Counted from the stretch's first letter, positions 1 to 6,217 are shown. The stretch: DNA of 6,653 nucleotides from an uncultured Clostridia bacterium (GCA_944382025.1 CALWMQ010000179.1:1-6653), one strand, 5' to 3'. Numbers and translations are program-made. Notes: generated by a model not told the origin, from the sequence alone.

Positions 1-38
1 GTCGCCTCATTCCGCTTTGATTGTGCTTAGATGCAATC

Positions 39-60
39 CCCGGCCTTTCCTCCGGCCGGG
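39..60. other. GC-rich hairpin, terminator or leader hairpin
   Basis: A perfect 7-bp stem (CCCGGCC / GGCCGGG, 39-45 with 54-60) encloses an 8-base loop. On the plus strand it lies 8 bases after an in-frame TAG (28-30) and is followed by only a weakly T-rich stretch, so it could terminate a gene entering from the left edge. On the minus strand the loop reads GGAGGAAA, a perfect Shine-Dalgarno sequence. It lies downstream of a candidate leftward promoter, so it could instead be a leader hairpin presenting or sequestering a ribosome site. The sequence does not decide between the two readings. Confidence 0.35.
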
Positions 61-89
61 CATTTCTGCTCTAGTAGACAACAAGTAAC

Positions 90-118
90 AAGATAGAGTT
101 ATTTGCTTCAAATGTCAA
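90..118 (-). promoter_or_regulatory. Candidate leftward sigma-A promoter
   Basis: Read on the minus strand, a consensus -35 TTGACA (113-118) is separated by exactly 17 bases from TATCTT (90-95), a 4/6 match to TATAAT. Transcription would start near position 83 and run out of the left edge. No well-placed ribosome site and start codon follow inside the window. The first ATG at a useful distance (8-10, minus) has a poor Shine-Dalgarno, so the gene served is not visible. The surrounding 61-320 stretch is AT-rich non-coding DNA in which I see nothing else. Confidence 0.35.
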
Positions 119-322
119 GATATTTTCCAATTTTTCTGAAAAAAACCTGTCGGATCCCGCTTTAAACCCATTTGTTGTCCGAAATCCTCCCACATCCTCT
201 GTTTTTCTCTGGATTCCTTTCAGTCCTTTTATCAGCCGACTTCCTTATCATGGAGCCATTCAACTTCCTGCCCAGTCACGCCTATCAGGCCTCTCCAGCC
301 GGATATCCAACCTTCATAAAAC

Positions 323-381
323 AAAAAAACAGCCCCTTTTTATCCGCACCGCTCCAGGAACAGATAAAAAGGGGCTGTTTT
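323..381 (-). terminator. Strong intrinsic terminator of spo0A
   Basis: The arms 363-381 and 326-344 form a perfect 19-bp stem (core AGCCCC/GGGGCT flanked by A/T tracts) with an 18-base loop. On the minus strand it begins within a few bases of the spo0A stop and ends in a run of seven T. This is a textbook Rho-independent terminator. On the plus strand only four T follow, so it would act weakly in that direction. Confidence 0.92.
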
Positions 382-383
382 CC

Positions 384-1160
384 TTACGAGATCTTCAGCT
401 GGAGGCGGAATTTATCCGCGATCATGGCGATAAATTCCGAATTGGTCGGCTTCCCACGACCGTTGTGAATGGTATACCCAAAATAGGAATTCAGGACATC
501 TACATCTCCCCTATCCCATGCCACCTCAATAGCATGACGGATAGCGCGTTCTACTCGGGATGATGTGGTTCCGTGCTTCTTGGCAACGGCAGGATACAGC
601 CGTTTGGTCACCGCATTGATAATTTCCTCATCTTCAATAGCCATCAGAATGGAATCCCGCAGATACTGATACCCTTTGATGTGAGCTGGAACACCGATCT
701 GATGGATAATCTCGGTAACCCGGATCTCCAGACTGGTGGGGACCGGTGAGACTGCCGTATCCCGGCGCATGGGTTCCACTTTTGTTTTATTGCACAAGGT
801 TAAAATCCTTTCCGCCATCTGGTCGGCGTCAAAAGGCTTCAGAAAATAGTAATCCGCCCCCGCCTGCATGGCTTCCCTTTCCAGGTTGGGATTGTCAAAG
901 CTGGACATGATCATAAACATGGGCTGATGGGACAGCCGCAGCGCTTTAGCCCCTTTCATCACTCCGATGGCATCCAGATGCGGTAGAAAAAAATCCATAA
1001 TTACCACATCGGGCTGGGTCTGGGATATCCGATCCAGAATCTGCCGTCCGTCCTTTTCCATGGTTTCCACATCCATCTGATGATTCTGCATCACATGAGC
1101 GCAGGGTTTTCCAAAAATACCGCTATTATCCGCCAATAAAACCTTGATTTTCTTTTCCAT
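384..1160 (-). CDS. spo0A: Sporulation transcription factor Spo0A
   Basis: This is the response regulator that commits clostridia and bacilli to sporulation; phosphorylated Spo0A binds 0A boxes in DNA. The 258-residue protein has a receiver domain (about 5-122), a short linker, and the Spo0A C-terminal DNA-binding domain (about 144-258). The phospho-acceptor is D56 in DVVIMDFFLPHLD and the conserved lysine is K108 in LKPFD. The C-terminal domain carries near-invariant Spo0A blocks: IGVPAHIKGY (155-164), SRVERAIRHAIEVAW (201-215) and KPTNSEFIAM (237-246). The receiver is divergent: the usual acidic pair is D11-N12 and the switch Thr is S86. I chose the ATG at 1160 because MEKKIKV matches family N-termini and because the best promoter lies at 1199-1227, which leaves upstream in-frame ATGs at 1208 and 1178 too close to, or before, the transcript start. 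Its ribosome site is weak (GGGGG 11 bases upstream, then GAAGAA). The usual upstream partner spoIVB is absent. Confidence 0.97.
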   Translation of the reverse strand: MEKKIKVLLADNSGIFGKPCAHVMQNHQMDVETMEKDGRQILDRISQTQPDVVIMDFFLPHLDAIGVMKGAKALRLSHQPMFMIMSSFDNPNLEREAMQAGADYYFLKPFDADQMAERILTLCNKTKVEPMRRDTAVSPVPTSLEIRVTEIIHQIGVPAHIKGYQYLRDSILMAIEDEEIINAVTKRLYPAVAKKHGTTSSRVERAIRHAIEVAWDRGDVDVLNSYFGYTIHNGRGKPTNSEFIAMIADKFRLQLKIS

Positions 1161-1198
1161 TTCTTCAAATACCCCCATATGTTTTTGCCGGCATTTGA

Positions 1199-1227
1199 AT
1201 ATTACCATATTCTGGAAAAAATTGCAA
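1199..1227 (-). promoter_or_regulatory. Probable spo0A promoter
   Basis: On the minus strand TTGCAA (1222-1227, 4/6 to TTGACA) and TAATAT (1199-1204, 4/6 to TATAAT) are spaced by 17 bases. The predicted start of transcription, near 1192, gives a leader of about 30 bases before the ATG at 1160. The -35 sits in the palindrome ATTGCAAT and is flanked by two direct copies of TGGAAAAA (1213-1220 and 1233-1240). I see neither a clear 0A box nor a sigma-H promoter here, although both control spo0A in Bacillus. Confidence 0.5.
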
Positions 1228-1376
1228 TAGTTTGGAAAAAGTTTTTTGGGATTTTAGGGGAAAATAGGTGAACAGGCAGAAAACCGCATAGAAACCGATG
1301 TTTCAGGTTGATTTGTACCGCTTATCCCCTCATCATTCCATTTGGAAAAGGCGGATTGCTTGGAAGCTGCCCGAAT

Positions 1377-1401
1377 AAAAAAGGCTTCCGTCCGACGGCC
1401 T
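1377..1401 (-). terminator. Probable terminator downstream of dead tnpA
   Basis: Read on the minus strand, AGG-CCGTC pairs with GACGG-CCT across a one-base loop, with a 3-base bulge (AAG) in the 3' arm, and runs directly into six T (plus-strand A at 1377-1382). It fits an intrinsic terminator for the transposase gene. IS200/IS605 elements also carry bulged imperfect palindromes near their right end, so this may be part of the element's end. Confidence 0.5.
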
Positions 1402-1454
1402 CCATCCACACAGCGGCGGAAATTATAGCGGTATACGCAATATGTCCGTGCCAC

Positions 1455-1884
1455 TTATATCTTGAGTGTGAGCCGCTCGCTGGCCCAATCTTCCTCTAAC
1501 TGATTTTGAATGTACTCCTCGATCATATTCTCGTTTCTTCTACCTTATCCACAAAGTATCCCCGGCACCAAAAATTTCTGCTCCCGTATTTGTACTTCAG
1601 ATTCCCGTGCCTACCAAGGGCCGCCTAGGCGCTTCTACTCTTGGACGTCCTCACAAACTGTGCCACATTCATGTGCAGCGGGATACTTGCGAGAAAATAG
1701 ATGTGGTCCGGGCACACCTCTCCCTCGATAATTTCCACTCTCATTTCTTTGCGCAGCTTTTTTTATGGCCCCGATCACATCTCTTCCCTTATTGTTTTCT
1801 AAATCACTTTTCTCCGGTACTTTGGTGCGAACACCACATGGTATTCACAACGGTAACTCGCATGCGCTGTGTGTTTAACTTCAT
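1455..1884 (-). pseudogene. tnpA: IS200/IS605 transposase TnpA, degenerate
   Basis: Minus-strand translation yields collinear fragments of an IS200-type Y1 single-strand transposase: CEYHVVFAPKYRRKVI near the start, EIIEGEVCPDHIYFLASIP around the catalytic motif, NLKYKYGSRNFWCRGYFVDK, then in another frame IEEYIQNQLEED ending LTLKI-stop. The length, about 143 codons, suits the family. It is broken in several ways. The ATG at 1884, which follows a strong GGGGGAGGAG ribosome site, is out of frame with the body; one lost G after ATG would explain this. At least four in-frame stops follow, the end is frame-shifted (a lost G near VGRN would explain it), and there is probably a pair of smaller shifts near a run of seven A. 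The catalytic HUH motif reads H-I-Y (codons at 1697-1705), a single-base change from H-I-H. The presumed catalytic Tyr of EYIQNQ survives, but only out of frame. The C-terminal extension common in relatives (a DPFTG-like tail) is missing. Confidence 0.88.
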
Positions 1885-2010
1885 TTCTCCTCCCCCGTAA
1901 AAACTCCTTACGCTTTCGTGATACGGCCGCCAAACCGTCTCAATTGGTGCACCGAGGTTTTATTTTTTCCTACCCCTGGCAGCGTCCAGGAAATATCATA
2001 CTTAAGCGAT

Positions 2011-2053
2011 AAAAAGCACCGGGAGGCAACAAAAATTTCTCCTGGTGTTTTTT
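2011..2053. terminator. Bidirectional intrinsic terminator
   Basis: CACCGGGAG (2017-2025) pairs with CTCCTGGTG (2039-2047), including one G-T pair. The stem is bordered by AAAAA (2011-2015) and TTTTTT (2048-2053), so both strands end in a T-run after the stem. On the minus strand it lies about 110 bases after the 2161-2589 gene and probably ends its transcript, shielding spo0A and the IS from read-through. The symmetry also suits transcripts arriving from the left. Confidence 0.75.
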
Positions 2054-2064
2054 AAGCCTTCAAT

Positions 2065-2155
2065 AGGAAAATACAGTCCTTTCTATTCCATGAGAGATGG
2101 CCGCCTTGTATCTTTTTGGTGTGCCAGGATCATCATGACCATGGACTGTTTTCCT
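2065..2155. repeat. Inverted repeat, 13-bp arms, unexplained
   Basis: AGGAAAATACAGTCC (2065-2079) and GGACTGTTTTCCT (2143-2155) are inverted copies except for a TA insertion in the left arm, separated by 63 bases. The right arm ends 6 bases from the stop of the 2161-2589 gene. The spacer has no recognisable gene; on the minus strand it could encode at most a 19-residue peptide. It may be the ends of a very small element, a remnant of a larger one, or a long-range RNA stem. Confidence 0.4.
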
Positions 2156-2160
2156 GCCGT

Positions 2161-2589
2161 TTAGCTTTCGTCAATGTGGCTTTTGATTTCAGATACATCA
2201 GCAAAGGCATTTTGTAATTCAACCAAAGATTTCTGCCCTCTATACGATCTTCTGATCTTCTTTCCGTCCGTTAATAAATATTCATATTCTATTTGCCACG
2301 GCCTCGCTTTAATCAGAAAACACTCTCCATCCGATTTCCGGACAAGCTCTTCTGTTGCTGAAATCTGCTCGATGCTCTCTTGGCTGTCTATCTCAACAGC
2401 AATATCTTCTGGAAATAATTCACGTATTTTGATCGTGACAGTGGCCACCTCGCTGGTTTGCACCGGATGAAAAAAGTAGTCATTCCAATACCCGGTTAGA
2501 AACAGTCCCACGCATGCCAAAATAAGAACCAGTACGATGCTCACAACGATTTTGATCCTTTTAGCACACGGAATCTCTACCAAAACCAT
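2161..2589 (-). CDS. Single-pass membrane protein of unknown function
   Basis: I do not recognise this 142-residue protein. It has a basic N-terminus (AKRIK), one strong hydrophobic helix at about 13-33, and a charged C-terminal region of about 110 residues that would face outside the cell. That region looks like mixed strand and helix (VATVTIKIRELF, WQIEYEYLLTDGKKI). There is no lipobox, catalytic motif or repeat. The ATG at 2589 lies only 3 bases after GAGGAG; the TTG at codon 3 would lie 9 bases after it, so the true start may be 2 codons downstream. The gene is clearly more AT-rich than the operon on its right, which suggests separate origin or recent acquisition. It begins 85 bases after the ligase gene with no visible terminator between, so read-through from the operon is possible. 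I found no convincing promoter of its own. Confidence 0.72.
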   Translation of the reverse strand: MVLVEIPCAKRIKIVVSIVLVLILACVGLFLTGYWNDYFFHPVQTSEVATVTIKIRELFPEDIAVEIDSQESIEQISATEELVRKSDGECFLIKARPWQIEYEYLLTDGKKIRRSYRGQKSLVELQNAFADVSEIKSHIDES

Positions 2590-2674
2590 CCACTCCTCAT
2601 TTTAAAATTGAACGCAAATGGGAAAATTCGGAGTATCGTCACTAATCAGGTCCATATAAGCCGTTTGGAAAGCG

Positions 2675-3571
2675 TTATCTCCTCCCGGCTTCTTTAGCCA
2701 GCACATAATCCATAATAACTCCCGCTACATCCACGCCGGTACAGGCCGTCAGAGCTTCCATATAGGCGTTGGAATTCACCTCACACACCAACGGGGAATC
2801 ATCCGCACCATAAAGCAGGTCTACCCCGGCGAAATCCGCTCCCAGAATCCGGCAGCAATCCAGCGCCAAGGCTTCTTCCTGAACAGTGGGAATATGGGCT
2901 GTACCGTAACCCCCATTCCCAATATTGGCTCGGAAATCGGTCTTGGACCGGCGTTCCATGGCGGCCGCTACCCGTCCGCCCACCACATACAGACGCAAAT
3001 CCCGGCCTGCGCTGGAGGCCACAAACCGCTGGGTCATGAACGGCCGGGATCCCATTCCAAGGGCTAAATTCCGCAGCTGTTCCGAAGTCTCAGCCAAGTA
3101 AACCTGCCCGCCCAGGGAGCCGTAGCATTCTTTGACCACCATGGGATAGCCCAACTTTTCTTCCGAAAGGCGAAGAAAGCCCTCGATTTGGCTGTCAATT
3201 TCCCGGTAAGTCATCGGGGCGACCAGAGTTTCCGGCATGGGGATCCCTTCCTTGGCCAGCCGCAGCTGGGTGGCCGCTTTATCATCGCATATCTCCACTG
3301 TATCCGCGGAATTATACAGCCGTATCCCACAAGCCTCCATAGCCCGAGCTAAACGAATATCCTTATCCCAGAACAGGGCATAGTCATCTTCTGTTAACCG
3401 GCCGCCGCCATGGTTTGTCACCTGTACCCCGCCGTCCAAACCAGCGGTTAACTGGGTATTTTTCATCGGGGTTAACAGGACGCCCCGTTCCCCTGCCGCC
3501 TGGATCAAACGCTTTACCGGATCGGATGGAACCGCATTCCAAAAGCCGTTATAAATAACGTAACCCGCCAT
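2675..3571 (-). CDS. RimK-like ATP-grasp amino-acid ligase
   Basis: This 298-residue cytoplasmic ATP-grasp enzyme resembles RimK-type alpha-L-glutamate ligases, which join an amino acid, often glutamate, to a carboxyl group through an acyl-phosphate using ATP and Mg2+. The N-terminal third (1-90) is the variable preATP-grasp region. The ATP-grasp fold covers about 95-290. Key features are DDKAATQLRLAKEGIPMPET with K98, YPMVVKECYGSLGGQVYL with K147 and the glycine loop, AGRDLRLYVVGGRVAAAMER (188-207), DFRANIGNGG (212-221), and the metal ligands D251 (FAGVDLL) and E264/N266 (CEVNSN). The usual tail EVNASPG reads EVNSNAY, so it is not a standard RimK. It sits 17 bases after the CDF gene; its ribosome site (AGGAAGG, 6 bases before ATG) falls in that gap and the stop of the CDF gene overlaps another GAGGAG, implying co-translation. 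The substrate cannot be read from the sequence; ribosomal protein S6, a cofactor or a small peptide are all possible. Confidence 0.87.
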   Translation of the reverse strand: MAGYVIYNGFWNAVPSDPVKRLIQAAGERGVLLTPMKNTQLTAGLDGGVQVTNHGGGRLTEDDYALFWDKDIRLARAMEACGIRLYNSADTVEICDDKAATQLRLAKEGIPMPETLVAPMTYREIDSQIEGFLRLSEEKLGYPMVVKECYGSLGGQVYLAETSEQLRNLALGMGSRPFMTQRFVASSAGRDLRLYVVGGRVAAAMERRSKTDFRANIGNGGYGTAHIPTVQEEALALDCCRILGADFAGVDLLYGADDSPLVCEVNSNAYMEALTACTGVDVAGVIMDYVLAKEAGRR

Positions 3572-3588
3572 GGGAATCCTTCCTCTCC

Positions 3589-4758
3589 TCAGGTATAGCT
3601 GTGTTCCACGGTGGCCACCACAAACAACCGGGGATCCGTCACTTGAACCCGGCGCTGGATCTCCCCGCTGAGGGATTGGGGAGGTTCCTTGAAATCAAAA
3701 GGGACCACCAGATCGAAGATCAGATTGGTATGGGTTTCCCCGAACACCACACGAAAGTCATGGAGAGCCAGCCGCCTATCAATATCCTGGGTAACCGCCT
3801 GCACCAGTTCCCGCAGGGCTTCTACCCGCTCATCCTCGGTATCTACCGGATCCATATGAATACAGGCTACAGCATCGTATTTCCGCATCAGCTCTTTCTC
3901 GATGCAGTCAATCCGGTCATGGCTGCGGATCAGATCCTCCCGGCAGGGTACCTCGGCATGCAGGGAAATAACACACCGTCCAGGCCCGTAACTGTGAATC
4001 ATCAAATCATGAATTCCCACAATCCCCTCATGGGCCAACACGGTCTTTTTGATATCCTCCACCATCTCTGGGTCTGGGGCCTGGCCCAGAAGCGGCGATA
4101 CCGCCTCCCGGATAATGGAAAAACCGGACCAGATAACAAACAAGGCTACCGCCGCGCCTACATATCCGTCCACAGCCACCTCGGTAATCCAGCATATCAG
4201 TGCGGATACCAATACCACCCCTGTACAAATCACATCGTTACGGCTGTCGGCACAGGCCGCCTTTAGGGCTTCCGAATCGATGATCCTGCCAATCCGGCGG
4301 TAAAACAGGGCCATCCAAAGCTTAACGCCGATAGAAACCGCCAGAATGGCTACCGGCAGCCAGGAAATAGCGGTTGGCGTGGGATGGAGGATCTTCTCCA
4401 CAGCGGAATTGGCCAGCTCAAAGCCGGCTATCATAATCAGTACCGCCACCGCCATGGTGGAAAGGTATTCCATCCGGCCATGACCAAAAGGATGTTCTTT
4501 ATCCGGCGGTGCCGAAGACAGCTTGAACCCTACCAGGGTAACAACGGAGGAACCCGCGTCGGACAGGTTGTTGAAAGCGTCAGCCATAATCGCCAAACTC
4601 CCGGAAACCGCTCCAGCCAGCAGCTTGAGAAGAAACAGCAGCAGATTGGCGGCCAGGCCTGCCGCCCCCGCCAGCTTTCCGTAAGCGCAACGTACCCGGC
4701 TGTCCTTCACGTTTTCTCGGTCCTTGACAAACCGGCGGATTAATAAAGATGTCAGCAT
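3589..4758 (-). CDS. Cation diffusion facilitator metal exporter, extended C-terminus
   Basis: This membrane antiporter of the CDF family exports divalent metal (Zn, Mn, Fe, Co or related) in exchange for protons. The 389 residues comprise about six transmembrane helices (starting near 28, 52, 100, 132, 175 and 198), the family signature ending in HPFGHGRMEYLS (89-100), and a cytosolic ferredoxin-like domain at about 228-305. The metal-site motifs are D60-A-F-N-N64 in TM2 and D171-S-R-N-D175 in TM5. In zinc and iron members such as FieF the first TM5 ligand is His; Asp there has been linked to manganese specificity, so Mn export is a reasonable guess. The protein is about 85 residues longer than a typical 300-residue CDF. 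The tail (306-389) contains HDFRVVFGETHTNLIFDLVV and looks like a second copy of the ferredoxin-like domain. Its ATG lies inside the end of the HAD gene (overlap ATGCTGA, 4752-4758), with GGAG 8 bases upstream, so translation is probably coupled. Confidence 0.93.
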   Translation of the reverse strand: MLTSLLIRRFVKDRENVKDSRVRCAYGKLAGAAGLAANLLLFLLKLLAGAVSGSLAIMADAFNNLSDAGSSVVTLVGFKLSSAPPDKEHPFGHGRMEYLSTMAVAVLIMIAGFELANSAVEKILHPTPTAISWLPVAILAVSIGVKLWMALFYRRIGRIIDSEALKAACADSRNDVICTGVVLVSALICWITEVAVDGYVGAAVALFVIWSGFSIIREAVSPLLGQAPDPEMVEDIKKTVLAHEGIVGIHDLMIHSYGPGRCVISLHAEVPCREDLIRSHDRIDCIEKELMRKYDAVACIHMDPVDTEDERVEALRELVQAVTQDIDRRLALHDFRVVFGETHTNLIFDLVVPFDFKEPPQSLSGEIQRRVQVTDPRLFVVATVEHSYT

Positions 4759-5585
4759 GATTTCAGCTCCATTTGTTCAATGTAACGGGCTACCCCATCT
4801 TCCAGGTTACTGCCGATAATGACGTCTGCCTTATCCTTGGCCCCCTGGATGCCGTTGGCTACTACGCAGCCTACATCGGCCGCTTCCAGCAGAGGCAGGT
4901 CATTGAGATTATCCCCAAAGGCTACTACCCTGTCCGCCCCTACCCGGTGTTTCAGACGAAGCATCCCCTTGTCTTTTCCCGCTTTCCGATGGAAAATTTC
5001 CACATACCAGTTATTCTCCATATAATTATCCCTGTACAGGGTATAGGAAATCCCTGGGAACTCATCCAGCCGTATGGCCAAGGCTTCCAGCTTTTCCCGG
5101 GTATCCTGCATGGAAAAATAAAACGCTCCTCCCTGAGGCGCGTAGGCCGGCACAAATTCAATACATCCCGGGAAACGGGCGTTCCGCTTTTCAATAAACG
5201 CTTTTTCCCCAGGTGAAGACGCTCCTTCCGTTGTCACCTGCACCTGATCCCCTTTGGCCTGAAACAGCATGGGGGTTTTGCCGTATTCCCCGCAAACATG
5301 AAGAATTTGCCGGACAGTATCCTCCGGCATGTTCAGGCAATCGATGATTTTGCGGGCAGCCAGGTCATACAGCATAACGCCGCTGCCCATCACCAGAGGA
5401 CAGTTCCAATGGATACTCCCCAGATCCAGCATCCGCAAGCCGGTCAGGTTCCGGGCAGTGGCAATGGAAAACAGCCCTCCCCCATCAATAAACCGGTTGA
5501 GAATTTCCTCAGTATGGGGTGAAACCGTCTGATCCGGCCGCAGCAGGGTTCCGTCCAGATCGGTTATATATAAAGTTTTGCTCAT
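4752..5585 (-). CDS. Cof-type HAD-IIB family phosphatase
   Basis: This 277-residue cytoplasmic hydrolase belongs to the Cof/YidA-like branch of the haloacid dehalogenase superfamily, which dephosphorylates sugar phosphates, nucleotides or cofactor precursors using Mg2+ and an aspartyl-phosphate intermediate. All four motifs are present: motif I TDLDGTLL with nucleophile D9 and acid/base D11; motif II SIATAR with T43; motif III Lys, probably K206 in GKDKGMLRL; and motif IV GDNLNDLPLL with D225 and D229. The region between motifs II and III (about 85-195) is the C2-type cap, which sets the substrate. Length is normal for the family. The start at 5585 follows AAGGATGG by 10 bases. It begins 50 bases after the Nudix stop and overlaps the CDF start by 7 bases, so it is the second gene of the operon. 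The substrate cannot be assigned. Confidence 0.94.
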   Translation of the reverse strand: MSKTLYITDLDGTLLRPDQTVSPHTEEILNRFIDGGGLFSIATARNLTGLRMLDLGSIHWNCPLVMGSGVMLYDLAARKIIDCLNMPEDTVRQILHVCGEYGKTPMLFQAKGDQVQVTTEGASSPGEKAFIEKRNARFPGCIEFVPAYAPQGGAFYFSMQDTREKLEALAIRLDEFPGISYTLYRDNYMENNWYVEIFHRKAGKDKGMLRLKHRVGADRVVAFGDNLNDLPLLEAADVGCVVANGIQGAKDKADVIIGSNLEDGVARYIEQMELKSC

Positions 5586-5635
5586 AAACAGGGTTCCATC
5601 CTTTTCCTGATTACTGTGTAGGCCGGGGAACCGTT

Positions 5636-6157
5636 TTAAAACCCGGAATCCTCTGACAGGGCCCGGTCAATCCCTTGAAAGAGAAAGTCAAAATACGGTG
5701 TCCCATAATGATGGAACTGTCTGGCAGAAACCATATCCATCAGTTCCTCCCGGGTAACCCACCGGGCATCCGCTACCTCCTCTTTCTGCAGGCGCAGAGA
5801 AGACGCTTCCACATCACTGCGGGTCATCCAAAGGTCACATAAGGAATTACGGCGGCGCAGCCGTCCCAACAGGCGGAAATCTTTCGGGGATTTCCGTATT
5901 CCCAGTTCCTCCCCCAGTTCCCGGGCCGCAGCGGTAACGCTATTCTCTCCCGCAACCGCGGATCCGCCGGTCACGGCCCAGGTGTCCGGCATCAGCTTCA
6001 GATCCGGCGCACGCTTCTGGATCAGCAGGCGGCGCTGACTATCCACAATCCATACATGCACTACCAAATGATACTGTCCGGCCTGAAGCCGGTCTCCTCT
6101 CGCCATGGTACGGCCCAGAGGCTGGCCCTCCGCGTCTAACAGGTCCCAACGTTCCAT
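5636..6157 (-). CDS. Nudix hydrolase (YfcD/isopentenyl-isomerase-like)
   Basis: This 173-residue Nudix enzyme hydrolyses a nucleoside diphosphate linked to another moiety, or a related pyrophosphate, with Mg2+. The Nudix box is a perfect match to GX5EX7REUXEEXGU: G65 SAVAG E71, seven residues, then RELGEELGI (79-87). The N-terminus (WDLLDAEGQPLGR, then HLVVHVWIVDSQRRLLIQKR) resembles the YfcD-like proteins related to isopentenyl diphosphate isomerase. The start is the ATG at 6157 because GGGAGG (6168-6173) stands 10 bases upstream. The in-frame ATG at 6211 has no usable ribosome site and falls at the predicted transcription start. It is the first gene of a minus-strand operon with the HAD, CDF and ligase genes. 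The natural substrate is unknown; house-cleaning of damaged nucleotides is one option. Confidence 0.92.
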   Translation of the reverse strand: MERWDLLDAEGQPLGRTMARGDRLQAGQYHLVVHVWIVDSQRRLLIQKRAPDLKLMPDTWAVTGGSAVAGENSVTAAARELGEELGIRKSPKDFRLLGRLRRRNSLCDLWMTRSDVEASSLRLQKEEVADARWVTREELMDMVSARQFHHYGTPYFDFLFQGIDRALSEDSGF

Positions 6158-6167
6158 GCGTTTTTTA

Positions 6168-6173
6168 CCTCCC
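6168..6173 (-). promoter_or_regulatory. Ribosome binding site fixing the Nudix start
   Basis: On the minus strand GGGAGG lies 10 bases before the ATG at 6157. No comparable site precedes the longer in-frame start at 6211, so the shorter protein is preferred. Confidence 0.75.
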
Positions 6174-6217
6174 AGTACGGTCTCCCCTTGGTGGGAACCG
6201 CAAGCAAACATACTCTT

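Larger units (their letters stand above)
1377..1990 (-). mobile_element. Decayed IS200/IS605-family insertion sequence
   Basis: The extent is approximate. The core is a ruined Y1 transposase gene at 1455-1884, with no accompanying TnpB gene, as in the IS200 group. Hairpins flank it, as is usual for these elements, which recognise subterminal hairpins instead of inverted repeats. Downstream lies the bulged hairpin at 1377-1401. Upstream are CGTAA/TTACG at 1896-1912, CTCGGT/ATTGAG (minus reading, with G-T pairs) at 1939-1956, and CCTGG/CCAGG at 1975-1990. The exact ends and cleavage sites cannot be fixed without an intact relative. With a broken transposase the element could move only if another copy supplied TnpA. 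Confidence 0.6.

Noticed and set aside
1..30. Nine-residue plus-strand C-terminus ending in TAG
   Set aside because: It is too short to support as a gene; noted only as one reading of the hairpin that follows.
172..468. 98-codon plus-strand reading frame
   Set aside because: It runs through the spo0A terminator and the spo0A C-terminus in antisense, lacks a ribosome site and has a low-complexity composition.
1254..1454. 66-codon minus-strand frame starting with GTG right after the tnpA stop
   Set aside because: It crosses the terminator hairpin at 1377-1401, has no ribosome site and shows no recognisable protein pattern.
1510..1900. Two overlapping plus-strand reading frames (73 and 97 codons)
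   Set aside because: They are the antisense of the transposase remnant, whose minus-strand fragments match a known family; the plus-strand peptides resemble nothing.
2576..2599. Seven-residue leader-like peptide (MRSGWFW) overlapping the start of the unknown membrane gene
   Set aside because: Two Trp codons hint at attenuation, but there is no hairpin set or Trp-related gene nearby; probably chance.
3601..4266. 221-codon plus-strand reading frame
   Set aside because: It is the antisense shadow of the CDF gene, which has clear family motifs; its composition reflects GC-rich third positions on the other strand.
4773..5216. 147-codon plus-strand reading frame
   Set aside because: It is antisense to the HAD phosphatase and has no ribosome site or family resemblance.
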